DNA of 64,000 nt from the NCBI GenBank assembly GCA_002011235.1, contig MTMO01000007.1:1-64000 (forward strand). Direction: 5' to 3'. Positions 45,282 to 54,684 of this stretch are shown in pieces. Position numbers and translations under genes: made by a program. The notes under the pieces were generated by a model. The model made no database searches, was not told the DNA's origin, and was given only the letters and a program-made list of their open reading frames with translations. Position 1 is the stretch's first letter. Every line of letters begins with the position of its first letter. This DNA is from Archaeoglobus sp. JdFR-27. Lineage in GTDB: Archaea > Halobacteriota > Archaeoglobi > Archaeoglobales > Archaeoglobaceae.

Positions 45282-46508
45282 ATGCCAAAGAAAAAAGAGG
45301 AAATTCCACTTCCTGAGGTTAATATTGGGATGGTTGGTCATGTTGATCACGGTAAAACGACTTTGGTTGCTGCTTTGAGTGGTGTTTGGACGGATAGGCA
45401 TAGCGAGGAGCTTAAAAGAGGTATTTCAATAAGGCTCGGTTATGCAGACACGACTTTTAGAAAATGTCCTAAAGGTGGAGAATACCTAGTTGAAAAGAAG
45501 TGCTCGAAACATGGAGTGAAAACGGAAATCCTGAGGACTGTGAGCTTTGTCGACAGTCCAGGACATGAAACTTTGATGGCGACGATGCTTTCTGGAGCGG
45601 CCCTAATGGACGGGGCTGTACTTGTGATTGCCGCGAACGAAAAATGCCCCAGGCCCCAAACCAAAGAGCATTTGATGGCTTTGGATATCATAGGTGTGGA
45701 CAAAATCGTAATAGCTCAAAACAAGATTGAAATAGTTTCAAAAGAGCGAGTGATCGAGAATTATAGAGAAATAAAAGAGTTTATAGAGGGCACAGTTGCA
45801 GAAGATGCTCCCATAATTCCGATCTCAGCCCAGCAGAAGGTAAATCTTGACGTATTGATTGAGGCGATCGAAGAGACAATCCCAACTCCTGAAAGGGATT
45901 TTCACTCTCCCCCACTCATGTTCGTCGCTAGGAGCTTCGATGTCAACAAACCCGGCTCGTCTCCGGAAAAACTAGTCGGAGGGGTTCTTGGAGGAAGTCT
46001 CCTTCGTGGAAAGATCTCTGTTGGAGATGAAATCGAAATCAAGCCCGGATTGAAAGATGAAAGGGGGAATTGGAATCCTCTAACCTCAGAGGTCGTAGGA
46101 ATAATGGCCTCGGGTAAAAGCGTTGAGGAGGCAACTCCTGGTGGTTTGGTGGGAATATCAACAAAGCTTGATCCTCGGCTCACGAAAAGTGATGCTCTTG
46201 CCGGAAACGTTCTTGGTCATCCGGGGGAACTTCCTGAGACTCTATTAGAATTTTCAATGGATGTAAAGCTTCTAGAGAGGGTTGTTGGAACAGAGGAAGA
46301 ACTTCAGGTTGAAAAGATCAAGATGAACGAGCCTTTGATGCTAAGCGTTGGAACCGCAACAACACTTGGAGTCGTTACCTCAACAAGGGATGAAATAGTG
46401 GATGTAAAGCTGAAAAGACCAGTTTGTGCAGAAAAAGGATGGAATGTCGCTGTAAGCAGAAGAATCGGAAGTAGATGGAGACTCATTGGCGCGGGAATTA
46501 TCAGGTAA
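45282..46508 (+). CDS. eif2g: Translation initiation factor aIF2, gamma subunit
   Basis: 408 residues from ATG 45282 ([13 protein letters not shown]). The frame opens at 45243 but the promoter lies there. This GTPase brings initiator Met-tRNA to the ribosome. G motifs: [23 protein letters not shown]; archaeal zinc knuckle CPKGG...CSKHG (about 62-78). The beta-barrel domains follow. It is followed by the PIN gene, a common archaeal pairing. Confidence 0.97.
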   Translation: MPKKKEEIPLPEVNIGMVGHVDHGKTTLVAALSGVWTDRHSEELKRGISIRLGYADTTFRKCPKGGEYLVEKKCSKHGVKTEILRTVSFVDSPGHETLMATMLSGAALMDGAVLVIAANEKCPRPQTKEHLMALDIIGVDKIVIAQNKIEIVSKERVIENYREIKEFIEGTVAEDAPIIPISAQQKVNLDVLIEAIEETIPTPERDFHSPPLMFVARSFDVNKPGSSPEKLVGGVLGGSLLRGKISVGDEIEIKPGLKDERGNWNPLTSEVVGIMASGKSVEEATPGGLVGISTKLDPRLTKSDALAGNVLGHPGELPETLLEFSMDVKLLERVVGTEEELQVEKIKMNEPLMLSVGTATTLGVVTSTRDEIVDVKLKRPVCAEKGWNVAVSRRIGSRWRLIGAGIIR

Positions 46509-46536
46509 ACACAAGTAACATGGAATATCCAATTTT

Positions 46537-46932
46537 ATGATGGCAAACCCAAAGAAAGCATGCTTTGATACGAATTTCCTGATCTATTCTGTAAAGCAAA
46601 ATATTGATTTTATCGATCAGTTAAGAAAAAGAGGATTCAGTCATTTTCTGATACCGAGTAGCGTTTTAAATGAGCTAGAAGCATTGGGCAGATCTCTTAA
46701 AGGAAAGGATAAACTTGCCGCAAAAATTGCGCTGGAAATTGTAAATTCAGAAAGCTTTACTATAGTTGAAACCGATAAAAAGACTGATGATTCGCTTTTA
46801 GAAGTTTGTGAGAAGGAAGGAGCTTTGCTTTTTACCAACGATAGATTGCTTATAAAAAGAGCCAGAAAGAAAGGTGTAAGTGTTGGTTTTATAAAGGGAT
46901 TTAAAAGGATTGAGTTATATTGGTCTATTTAG
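46537..46932 (+). CDS. PIN-domain protein (Fcf1/VapC9-like)
   Basis: 131 residues. The four acidic PIN positions are visible: CFDTNFLIYSV, SSVLNELEALG, DDSLLEV and FTNDRLLIKRA. Position next to aIF2-gamma is conserved in archaea and argues for a ribosomal RNA processing role rather than a toxin. The start is ATG 46537 or the next ATG, 46540. Confidence 0.9.
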   Translation: MMANPKKACFDTNFLIYSVKQNIDFIDQLRKRGFSHFLIPSSVLNELEALGRSLKGKDKLAAKIALEIVNSESFTIVETDKKTDDSLLEVCEKEGALLFTNDRLLIKRARKKGVSVGFIKGFKRIELYWSI

Positions 46933-46962
46933 ATAAGAATGTCAATCCAACTCCACTTCTTG

Positions 46963-47829
46963 CTAAAAGGATTCCACAGAAATCCTGCATTTTCTGAGAA
47001 ACTCCAGTATCTTTTCTCTGGCAATTTTCCTGGATTTCATTAGCTCCTCTATGATATAGGCAAGCTCCTCATCATATTTCTTCACCTGTTCAGTAATATC
47101 ATATTTTGTACCTGGGATAATTCTCTGTCTCAATAGCACTATTCTCGCGCACTGTAATGTGAGGTGTAAGGTTTCTTCCCTCGCTCTTTCTTCATCACTC
47201 CTCAATAAACTGTAAATTCTGTCCTGAAGTTTCTCACAGTAATGGATTTTTTCCTGGATTGTTTCTTCCGTAAAAGCGGGCAGTGGTTTTTCATAAAATC
47301 TGATGAAGAATTCCTTATCGTAAATTATCTTCCCATAGGCCAAAGCGGAAACTATGAAGTCATCACCTTTGGCATACTTTTTCTCAAACTCCAATCTAGT
47401 CATCACAATTATATTCGTGTTTTCAATTAGTGGCACGCGTTTCTTTCCAGAAATTACCAGAAAGTCTATGTCACTTATTTCCCTTTCTCTACCAACAGCG
47501 ACCGAACCAACCAATACTATACTGACCGGATTCATTTCATAGGTGATCTTTTCAGATATTCTGAGTATTCTATCTCTAAAAGGTGAATCAAAAATGAATT
47601 TGGCATCAAAAAATGTTTTAATCCTTCTACAAAGCAGATTTGAAAAATCAAGCCTGTATGTTTTCCTCTCCTCCAGCAGCAAGTCGAATACCTTAAATTC
47701 ATCCAGTAATTTGTATATCCAGTTACGGGACACTCCCGTTTTTGAAGAAAGTTCCGCTACAGAAAAACTGTGAAAAGGTTCCAAACAGAATGTTCTCAAC
47801 AGTAATGTTTCAGCACTTTGGGTGATCAT
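46963..47829 (-). CDS. Winged-helix plus MNT nucleotidyltransferase fusion (HEPN-MNT module)
   Basis: 288 residues. N-terminal winged helix (about 5-60, SVAELSSKTGVSRNWIYKLL), then the minimal nucleotidyltransferase domain with VGSVAVGREREISDIDFLVI (Gly 108, Ser 109, Asp 120, Asp 122). The C-terminal helical region (about 200-288) is HEPN-like. MNT proteins act as antitoxins that AMPylate or bind the HEPN RNase. Its ATG overlaps the stop of the upstream HEPN gene by 4 bases (ATGA), as in such modules. The fused DNA-binding domain could give autoregulation. Confidence 0.82.
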   Translation of the reverse strand: MITQSAETLLLRTFCLEPFHSFSVAELSSKTGVSRNWIYKLLDEFKVFDLLLEERKTYRLDFSNLLCRRIKTFFDAKFIFDSPFRDRILRISEKITYEMNPVSIVLVGSVAVGREREISDIDFLVISGKKRVPLIENTNIIVMTRLEFEKKYAKGDDFIVSALAYGKIIYDKEFFIRFYEKPLPAFTEETIQEKIHYCEKLQDRIYSLLRSDEERAREETLHLTLQCARIVLLRQRIIPGTKYDITEQVKKYDEELAYIIEELMKSRKIAREKILEFLRKCRISVESF

Positions 47830-48179
47830 TTTAACACACCTTTGCTTTTGAGAAAATCTTCGACCTCTTTTTTCAGTTCATCAACCTCTTTCAGATATGC
47901 TATCACACTCTTTCTGCTATAGTTTCTGGGAATCGATGTATATGGGGTGAAACTCAGCGGCTATTCTGTATCTGGATAACCTCTCGAAAATTCTCGAATA
48001 ATCTTTCTTTAAAATACCAATCGCAAAGTACTCTTTTAGCACGTAACTCTTTCCTTTGTGGTCTTTAAGATAGTAACCATTAATTGCCGTTTTAATCGTA
48101 TTGACTATGTTTTCAGCAGCGATCCATACGAAATAAAGAGCCTCATCAATTCTATCCTCTTCAAGAAATCTTTTAACAT
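47826..48179 (-). pseudogene. HEPN-domain (toxin-type) gene with two single-base frameshifts
   Basis: The ATG at 48179 lies about 25 bases after a TATA box (TTTATAAA on the minus strand). Frame is lost at once: TTAAAAGA has one A too few to continue into RFLEEDRIDEALYFVWIAAE. The body runs in that second frame through the HEPN motif RIAAEFH (R-x5-H). After CACCCC (one C too many) it moves to a third frame: TSIPRNYSRKSVIAYLKEVD, ending at TGA 47826. Repairing both gives about 117 residues. Either the toxin is dead or the two homopolymer sites are sequencing errors. Confidence 0.75.
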
Positions 48180-48269
48180 TTTGTTAATTTAAGTTTATAA
48201 AGATATCTATTTGATTGATGAAATACCTGTGGCTTTTATATCTGAAAGAAAATTGAAAAAGCTTCCACC

Positions 48270-50039
48270 TCAAGATAGCTTTTCAGGGAGATAAACATTC
48301 AGAGCAAGATTTAGCAATTTTTTATGTCTCTCTTCAAAGGCATTTTTATCCCAATTACTGTGATCTCTAAGGATTGTGGTGATGGCAAAAGGGTTACGTT
48401 TAACTTCAAAATAACTCTCAATTTTTCTCCTGAATTCATAATTAGATGCTCTAGAATTCCTCCGTTTATTAAGGAGCGTTAGATTTCCGAGTTTATTGAC
48501 GATTTCTCTGATTTCTTCTTCTGAAAATATTCTCAACCATTCTCTTTGTGGTGTACGCGGAAGTATATGTTCAACTGTTATAGTCTGAATGTTTGAAAAT
48601 CCAGGGAAGTTTTCTTCCTGCATTTCCATATCGAGCCTCAAAAGAATGTATCTGGCCATTTTTCCTCCCTTAAGAGAATAAAACTGTGCATCGTTAAGTT
48701 TTGAAAGGAGTATATTCTTGACTATCTGCCTGTTATTGAAATCAATCTTCCTTCTTTCTCTTCCACGCTTGATTTCCTCAACCGATTTAAACATCATGCT
48801 CAATACATCTTCTGGGCTGCTAGAGTCTTCTATTAGTCTTATTAAGTTTATTGAGCTCGTAAGCCTTTCAGTTGCTGTAAAATCTGCACACCATTCTATA
48901 AAGAATTTTCTCTCGATATTAAACGCAAACTTATATAATGCTTTGTCATCTTGGAACTTTTTGTAAAAGAATAGCAACGGAGGTACCCAATCCGAAAACG
49001 GCATGAATCTGTTCATTAGATCCATTAAAGTTTTGTATCTTACTTTTTCATAAGGATTTAGTGCCATGAGTTGTGATTCGAGTACTTTTTCTTTGTAAAT
49101 CTTTCCGTAGTCCAAAATTGTATCAAAAAATTGGGTACCCATTTGGATTTTGTTTTCTTTGAAAAGCTTATCAAATTCATCCACCAGCTCTCTTCTAGCT
49201 TTTTCTTTAGCATATATCGTTCTTACATAGCTGACAAGTAGTTCAAATTTTTCTCTCCCGATATCCTCTTCAAGATCTCTCCACTTGTTAAAGTACACCC
49301 TTCTTTCCGCTTCAGACACTTGCTCTAAATTTCTGCTTTTCAGCACATCTGCAGCAGATAATGGGAGTCCACGAGTATTGAGGACATTAAAGAGTCTGAA
49401 GGCTGAGCTTTGATTATCTGTGATTATATAAACAAAATAAACTCTGTGAAGGATGTAGCTCAAAAACTCCTCAAACTGCTCTGAATCGAGCATTTCTGCA
49501 AAATCTCTGAACGTTTTAATAGCTTCATAGAGATGGTAAACTGGTGAAGCTCTATCAGGATATGGAATCCTCTTGGACTCAAAATCTCCCAAGAACTCTA
49601 CGGTTCCTTCTTCTTTGTAGACGTAATTTAAGAAAAGTTTCTCAAGGTCTCTCCACACTCGGATTCTTTCTGTGTCGGGAATCCCTCCGAGCTTTGAACC
49701 CTTCTGAATCAAATAATTTTTTTGGATGTCGTTTTTAATTTCCGAATCAGATGAAAGATCTCGGAAAACGGAAAATAAAACAATTAACGAAGTTAGTCTC
49801 TGCTGTCCATCTACGATCTCATATGTAATTCCATCTTTTCTTTTTAAAAGGAGTGTGCCCAAAAAGTAACTTTCTTCGCCACTTTCCATGGCATCCATAA
49901 TATCATCTAAAAGTGCTTGAAAATTCTCTTCACTCCAGCTAAATGGTCTTTGATATATGGGGATTTCAAAAAGATTGTTCATTAGAAGGTCTCTGACGTT
50001 AATTTCCTTAGCCTCTATTTTTGATATTTCTTGAGGCAT
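48270..50039 (-). CDS. DUF262/DUF1524 protein (GmrSD-like, restriction type)
   Basis: 589 residues from ATG 50039 (MPQEISKIEAKE). The frame opens at 50120 but a TATA box lies between. N-terminal DUF262 (ParB/Srx-like NTPase) has EIPIYQRPFSWS and YEIVDGQQRLTSLIV (about 68-82). The C-terminal DUF1524 HNH-type nuclease has TVEHILPRTPQREW and LGNLTLLNKRRNSRASN (near 530-560). GmrSD relatives cleave modified phage DNA, and many archaeal homologues are untested. It sits between the HEPN-MNT pair and tRNA-Ile, suggesting a defence island. Confidence 0.9.
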   Translation of the reverse strand: MPQEISKIEAKEINVRDLLMNNLFEIPIYQRPFSWSEENFQALLDDIMDAMESGEESYFLGTLLLKRKDGITYEIVDGQQRLTSLIVLFSVFRDLSSDSEIKNDIQKNYLIQKGSKLGGIPDTERIRVWRDLEKLFLNYVYKEEGTVEFLGDFESKRIPYPDRASPVYHLYEAIKTFRDFAEMLDSEQFEEFLSYILHRVYFVYIITDNQSSAFRLFNVLNTRGLPLSAADVLKSRNLEQVSEAERRVYFNKWRDLEEDIGREKFELLVSYVRTIYAKEKARRELVDEFDKLFKENKIQMGTQFFDTILDYGKIYKEKVLESQLMALNPYEKVRYKTLMDLMNRFMPFSDWVPPLLFFYKKFQDDKALYKFAFNIERKFFIEWCADFTATERLTSSINLIRLIEDSSSPEDVLSMMFKSVEEIKRGRERRKIDFNNRQIVKNILLSKLNDAQFYSLKGGKMARYILLRLDMEMQEENFPGFSNIQTITVEHILPRTPQREWLRIFSEEEIREIVNKLGNLTLLNKRRNSRASNYEFRRKIESYFEVKRNPFAITTILRDHSNWDKNAFEERHKKLLNLALNVYLPEKLS

Positions 50040-50054
50040 GAATTTCTTACCAGA

Positions 50055-50070
50055 TTTTATATATATAATA
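50055..50070 (-). promoter_or_regulatory. Promoter of the DUF262 gene (TATA)
   Basis: On the minus strand TTATATATATAAAA lies about 25 bases before the ATG at 50039, and no ribosome site lies between, supporting a leaderless transcript and this start choice. Confidence 0.6.
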
Positions 50071-50165
50071 TTTTCCAAGCATTGTATTTTGGATGTCAAG
50101 TTAATACTTCTCCTAGACAAAAAAGATTCTGAAATTAAAATGATAATACCAAGAGTTAAGACTAA

Positions 50166-50280
50166 TGGGCCCGCGGGGGTTTGAACCCCGGACCTCTCGC
50201 TTTCTGAAGCATAGCTGCCTTACCAATTCCTTACCAAGCCTTATCAGGCGAGCGCTCTAACCAAGCTGAGCCACGGGCCC
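50166..50280 (-). tRNA. tRNA-Ile (anticodon GAU) with a 40-base intron
   Basis: Minus-strand cloverleaf: acceptor GGGCCCG/CGGGCCC with discriminator A, D-arm GCTC-AGCTTGGTTA-GAGC, anticodon stem CTCGC/GCGAG, T-arm CGGGG-TTCAAAC-CCCCG. The anticodon GAT is at 50243-50245. An intron of about 40 bases (50202-50241) interrupts the loop between positions 37 and 38, the canonical archaeal site, and can fold next to the stem to form the splicing motif. The mature form would be 75 bases. Confidence 0.92.
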
Positions 50281-50507
50281 TCGGGTATGCATTCTTCACA
50301 TGGGTTTATGAAGTTTATGGTCTTTACCTTTATAGTCTTTTAGTTCCAGTTTTTAGTTTCAGATTTTCTGGTTTTCAGATTTTCTAGTTTTCTGGTTTCC
50401 ACCCTCTAAGTATTTTCATATTTAGCTTTTACTTGGTGAGGTGTTTTGAAGGTTACAAATTAACCAACTATCGTAATAAATAAGTAGCTGCCTTTGGACT
50501 CAGAATT

Positions 50508-51665
50508 GTGCGGGAGCTGTATGCGATATCCTTCTCAGCATTCACAGTCATGGTTGGTGTGGGGGTAATCGCCCCCCTCCTTCCCATTTTTGCCGAATCC
50601 TTAGGGGCAACGGGATTATGGATAGGTGTCATATTTTCAGCCTACTCCTTTTCCAGGCTGATCTTTCTGCCAATAGCCGGAAAGCTGAGCGACAGATATG
50701 GTAGGAAGAGAATAGTAGTTTCAGGTCTAATTTTGTATTCATTCATATCGCTGCTTTACATCATATCCAATACACCAGAAGAGCTCTCTGCTGTTAGATT
50801 TTTGCATGGGATAAGTTCTGCAATGATAATTCCTGTCGCAATGGCTGCTGCAGCAGAATTTTCGCCAAGAGGTGAAGAAGGATATATTATCGGAGTATTT
50901 AACCGCTCTCTTTTCTTAGGTATGGCTTCAGGACCTTTTATCGGAGGCTTCGTTTCGGATTTTATCGGGTATCGATATACTTTCCTTGTAATAAGTCTGA
51001 TTGGATTGGTCACTCTCCTTTTTGTTTTTTTCACGTTTCCAGAGATTGAAGTGAAAAGAAAAGAACTCAAGATTAGCAAAATTAACACTAGGGTTAGAGG
51101 AGCTTTCCTCTTCAGATTCATTAACTCAATGGGAAGAGGAAGCATCCTCAGCTTTCTTCCAATTTATCTCGGATTAATCGGATACAGTGCTGGGGTGATT
51201 GGAATACTGATCTCACTAAATCTGTTTGTTTCTGCGATAATTCAGCCCTCCTCCGGAAAACTATCTGACAGAATAGGGACAGTTTATCCGGTTACTCTAT
51301 CAGCTATCTTTAGTGCAGTCCTTCTTTTTATAATACCCAGGATATCAGAAATTTCCATACTACTGATATTAAGCGTCTTCTTAGGTGTATCCAGTGCTCT
51401 TGCTATCCCTGCGATTGGGGCCATAGTTGCTGTTGAGGGAAGAGATGGTGGGATGGGACAGCTTATAGGAACCCTTTCCGCATCAAAAAGCCTTGGCAGG
51501 ATTATTGGGCCATTGGTTTCAGGGGCAATTTACGATCTATTCGGTGGAGGGGTTCCAGGGATACAGATGGCCTTTAATTTTGCCGCTTTTCTTTCTATTT
51601 TATCCATCCTGCTTTTCTTACTTTCCAACAGAAGTAATATCAGCACAAAGAGGTTAAGTAGTTAA
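50508..51665 (+). CDS. Major facilitator superfamily transporter
   Basis: 385 residues with about 12 membrane helices. It has the MFS signature GKLSDRYGRKRIVVSG between helices 2 and 3 and its half-repeat GKLSDRIGTVYP after helix 8. This suits a drug/H+ antiporter-type (12-helix) efflux carrier, but the substrate is unknown. GTG start at 50508. It stands alone after the tRNA-Ile region. Confidence 0.9.
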   Translation: MRELYAISFSAFTVMVGVGVIAPLLPIFAESLGATGLWIGVIFSAYSFSRLIFLPIAGKLSDRYGRKRIVVSGLILYSFISLLYIISNTPEELSAVRFLHGISSAMIIPVAMAAAAEFSPRGEEGYIIGVFNRSLFLGMASGPFIGGFVSDFIGYRYTFLVISLIGLVTLLFVFFTFPEIEVKRKELKISKINTRVRGAFLFRFINSMGRGSILSFLPIYLGLIGYSAGVIGILISLNLFVSAIIQPSSGKLSDRIGTVYPVTLSAIFSAVLLFIIPRISEISILLILSVFLGVSSALAIPAIGAIVAVEGRDGGMGQLIGTLSASKSLGRIIGPLVSGAIYDLFGGGVPGIQMAFNFAAFLSILSILLFLLSNRSNISTKRLSS

Positions 51666-51737
51666 GTAATCAGTAAATTAAGTCGTCCTAAGTTACCTCA
51701 CGTCTCGTATAAATTTACAAATCGAGGGGGTGAAATC

Positions 51738-52457
51738 ATGGATCTGGATGGAAAGGTTGCAATAGTAACCGGAGGTTCTAGGGGTATAGGTAGAGCAATA
51801 GTTATCGCTCTCGCAAGAAAAGGATCAGTTGTGGTCATCAATTACACAAAAAACAGGCAGAAAGCTGAGGAAACGCTAAAAGAATGCAAAAAACTTAGTA
51901 ATGGAATGATCTTCAAAGCCGATGTTCGAAGGAGAGATGAAGTTAGGATGATGGTTGAAGGTACGATTTCCAAATTTGGGAAGATAGATATTCTCGTAAA
52001 CAACGCCGGAGTGCTGGGAAAAACAACAGATCTCACCGAGATAAGTGATGGAGAGTGGGATGAGGTTCTGGATGTTAATCTAAAGGGTGCATTCATAGTC
52101 ACCCAAGAGGTTCTAAGATATATGAAAAAGGGAAAGATCGTTAATATTTCATCCCTTGCCGGAAAGGAAGGAGGAGTTATGGGAGCGCATTATGCAGCAT
52201 CAAAGGGTGGTTTGATTGCAATGACCTTCAATCTTGCGAGACACCTAGCACCAGATATCCTCGTAAATGCCATAGCTCCTGGGCCTGTAGATACCGAGCT
52301 TTTGGATGATGAGACGAAGGAGAGATTAAAGGGCCTTTCGTTGATAAGAAAAATTGCCAAACCTGAAGATGTTGCAAGTGCTGTAATTTTCCTGTTGGAG
52401 AATGATCACATAACGGGAGAGGTCGTGGATGTAAATGGGGGCAGATTAATGGATTAA
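51738..52457 (+). CDS. Short-chain dehydrogenase/reductase (FabG-like)
   Basis: 239 residues, classical SDR. It has the NADP motif VTGGSRGIGRAI (about 10-21), NNAGVLG, VNISSLAG (catalytic Ser) and YAASKGG (Tyr, Lys), with the tail GEVVDVNGGRLM. It reduces a 3-oxoacyl or other ketone. GGGGGTGAAATC precedes the ATG. Archaea lack bacterial fatty-acid synthesis, so polyketide or acyl-CoA substrates are as likely. Confidence 0.93.
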   Translation: MDLDGKVAIVTGGSRGIGRAIVIALARKGSVVVINYTKNRQKAEETLKECKKLSNGMIFKADVRRRDEVRMMVEGTISKFGKIDILVNNAGVLGKTTDLTEISDGEWDEVLDVNLKGAFIVTQEVLRYMKKGKIVNISSLAGKEGGVMGAHYAASKGGLIAMTFNLARHLAPDILVNAIAPGPVDTELLDDETKERLKGLSLIRKIAKPEDVASAVIFLLENDHITGEVVDVNGGRLMD

Positions 52458-52652
52458 GATTAAATTAGGATAAAGTAAGATTTAAATCAATTTTCGATAG
52501 AATCTTTAATTAATACGTTTCAATAATATAAATTTTTCAATAATGATCTACCTAAATTATATATTACTTCAATTTTAGAATATGTTAGGGGGTAAGTTTT
52601 TAATTCTAAATGTTTGTACATTAACAATTAAAAATAGAAAGAGGTGAAAAAC

Positions 52653-54392
52653 GTGGTTTTAACGACCTCTGTAATAATTGGTTTGGGGCTAGTTGTGTAC
52701 ATCGTTTTGTATCTGACCTACGGAAAAAAACTCGAAAAAGAGATCGTCAAGGCTGATTCGAGTCGTGAAACACCAGCGAAAAGGCTCTACGATGGCATAG
52801 ACTTCGTACCTGCTGAAAGGCCTGTGCTCTTTGGCCATCACTTTGCATCAATTGCTGGTGCTGCACCAATTGTCGGGCCTGTGCTGGCAATGGCTTGGGG
52901 CTGGCTGATGGGTCTTGCCTGGATCTGGCTCGGAAACGTACTTATCGGAGCTGTACACGACTATCTGTCTCTCATGGCTTCTGTGAGGTACGACGGAAGA
53001 AGCATCCAGTGGATTTCCGGCAAGGTTATGAGCAGGAGAACATCCCTGACATTCCAGTTGTTTATATATTTCGTCTTGATCTTGGTCGTTGCCGCCTTTG
53101 CTGCTGTCATAACCTCCATATTCGTGAAAACGCCGGAAGTTTCAACCGCATCGATACTCTTCATCGTATCTGCACTGATTGTTGGCTACCTAATGTACAG
53201 GGTCAGAATTGGAACCATTCCATCAACGGCTATCGGTATCATTTTGCTCGTGATCAGCATATGGCTAGGCTTTCAGTATCCGCTTTCGCTAACGGCGACC
53301 CAGTGGTATGGGATTCTATTCGTTTACATAATCATTGCCGCTTCTCTGCCAGTCTGGATCCTTTTGCAGCCCAGAGATTATTTAAACGCATGGCTACTCT
53401 GGTTCGGTCTCCTTGCAGGTGGCTTGGCGTTCCTCCTTGTTAATAAAGAGATAACCTGGCCCGCATACACGATGTTCTCTGCCACAGTTGTGGGTGGTAA
53501 AGCATCTCCTTTCTGGCCGGTGATTCCACTAGTTATAGCTTGCGGATCGCTTTCAGGCTTCCACTCCATTGTTGCATCAGGCACAACCTCAAAGCAGCTT
53601 GCTAACGAGCTTCATGGCCTCACAATCGGATATGGTGGGATGCTGACTGAAGGTTTTCTGTCAACACTCGTTGTCACTTCCATAGCTGCATACGGAATGA
53701 CCTTGCTTTCACAGGCCGCATCAAAACTGGCGGCAGCAGGAATAGAGGTTGCCAAACTAACCGATCCTCAATACATGGGTACCCATTATGTTGCAGCGAT
53801 GCTGAAAAGCTTCGGTAAGGTCGGCATTTTCGCTAATAGTTATGGTATGGGTTGGCATGACGCTTATGGAGTTGACGTTAAAATAGGGGCTGTCTTTGCT
53901 GGACTCTGGGTTTCAGCCTTCGCCCTCACAACCCTCGATACTACAAACAGGTTGGCAAGATTCACCTGGAGCGAGATAGTGGAAGAGGTGGTTTCAAGCG
54001 AGAGTGCAAAGTCGGTTTTGACTAACAGGTGGCTCGCCTCAGTGGTGGCGGCTGCTATAGGTATTGGACTTGCCATGACGGGTAACTGGACGATCATCTG
54101 GCCTGCATTTGGTGGAGCCAATCAGATGCTGGCCGCCATTGCCCTCATGACCGCAGGCTTGTGGGTCAGAAACGTGCTTAAGGTAAAAGGAGTCATGAGA
54201 TATCTCGTTGTGGTGCCTGCCTTATTCTTGTGGGTAACGGTTACGCTGGCATACATCTGGTTCATCGTGATCGTGGGTCCATCGCCACCCGTGCTAACGC
54301 TAGTGGTAATAGAACTTCTGCTTGCGATTTTGCTAATCTACGAGTTCGCAGCTGCGGTGAGAAGGGAGATTCCGGAAGCCGTGCCTACATGA
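52653..54392 (+). CDS. cstA: CstA-family carbon starvation protein (peptide/pyruvate transporter)
   Basis: 579 residues from GTG 52653, chosen because GAGGTGA sits 5 bases before it (the frame also has GTG 52644 inside that site). About 14-16 membrane helices. CstA motifs: PVLFGHHFASIAGAAPIVGP (about 48-67), GAVHDYLSLMASVRYDGRS, CGSLSGFHSIVASGTTSKQL and TTLDTTNRLARF. Known members take up peptides or pyruvate. It heads a run of five genes with tight spacing. Confidence 0.93.
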   Translation: MVLTTSVIIGLGLVVYIVLYLTYGKKLEKEIVKADSSRETPAKRLYDGIDFVPAERPVLFGHHFASIAGAAPIVGPVLAMAWGWLMGLAWIWLGNVLIGAVHDYLSLMASVRYDGRSIQWISGKVMSRRTSLTFQLFIYFVLILVVAAFAAVITSIFVKTPEVSTASILFIVSALIVGYLMYRVRIGTIPSTAIGIILLVISIWLGFQYPLSLTATQWYGILFVYIIIAASLPVWILLQPRDYLNAWLLWFGLLAGGLAFLLVNKEITWPAYTMFSATVVGGKASPFWPVIPLVIACGSLSGFHSIVASGTTSKQLANELHGLTIGYGGMLTEGFLSTLVVTSIAAYGMTLLSQAASKLAAAGIEVAKLTDPQYMGTHYVAAMLKSFGKVGIFANSYGMGWHDAYGVDVKIGAVFAGLWVSAFALTTLDTTNRLARFTWSEIVEEVVSSESAKSVLTNRWLASVVAAAIGIGLAMTGNWTIIWPAFGGANQMLAAIALMTAGLWVRNVLKVKGVMRYLVVVPALFLWVTVTLAYIWFIVIVGPSPPVLTLVVIELLLAILLIYEFAAAVRREIPEAVPT

Positions 54393-54399
54393 GGCCTAC

Positions 54400-54672
54400 A
54401 TGAGATTATTAAACAATATTTTAAAATTTTTTGAAGGAGTTCAGGAGGGATTTAAGAGCAAATCAGTGGAATTCATACGAGTAGAAAAGAGAGAACTTGA
54501 AAATGTATTTTCACTTCTTTTATTTGGGAGTTATATCGGTATGCCTGCACCACCAACTTTTTTAAGCCTTGAACTTCTACCATACGTTGCAAGGGAGCTC
54601 TACGTCCTTGGAACAACTGCAGAAAGATCGGACGATCCCCTGGGCCAGATTGCAGAATTCTTTGAGATATGA
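54400..54672 (+). CDS. Small uncharacterised protein between cstA and the ArsA-like gene
   Basis: 90 residues, no family recognised. It is soluble and mostly helical, with a conserved-looking centre FGSYIGMPAPPTFLSLELLP and the end DPLGQIAEFFEI. The tight position (7 bases after cstA, 12 before the ATPase) suggests an accessory subunit of one of its neighbours. Confidence 0.65.
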   Translation: MRLLNNILKFFEGVQEGFKSKSVEFIRVEKRELENVFSLLLFGSYIGMPAPPTFLSLELLPYVARELYVLGTTAERSDDPLGQIAEFFEI

Positions 54673-54684
54673 AGGAGATGTAAA

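Noticed and set aside
46537-46932. PIN protein as a VapC toxin
   Set aside because: There is no VapB-like partner, and the position after aIF2-gamma matches the conserved ribosome-processing PIN protein of archaea.
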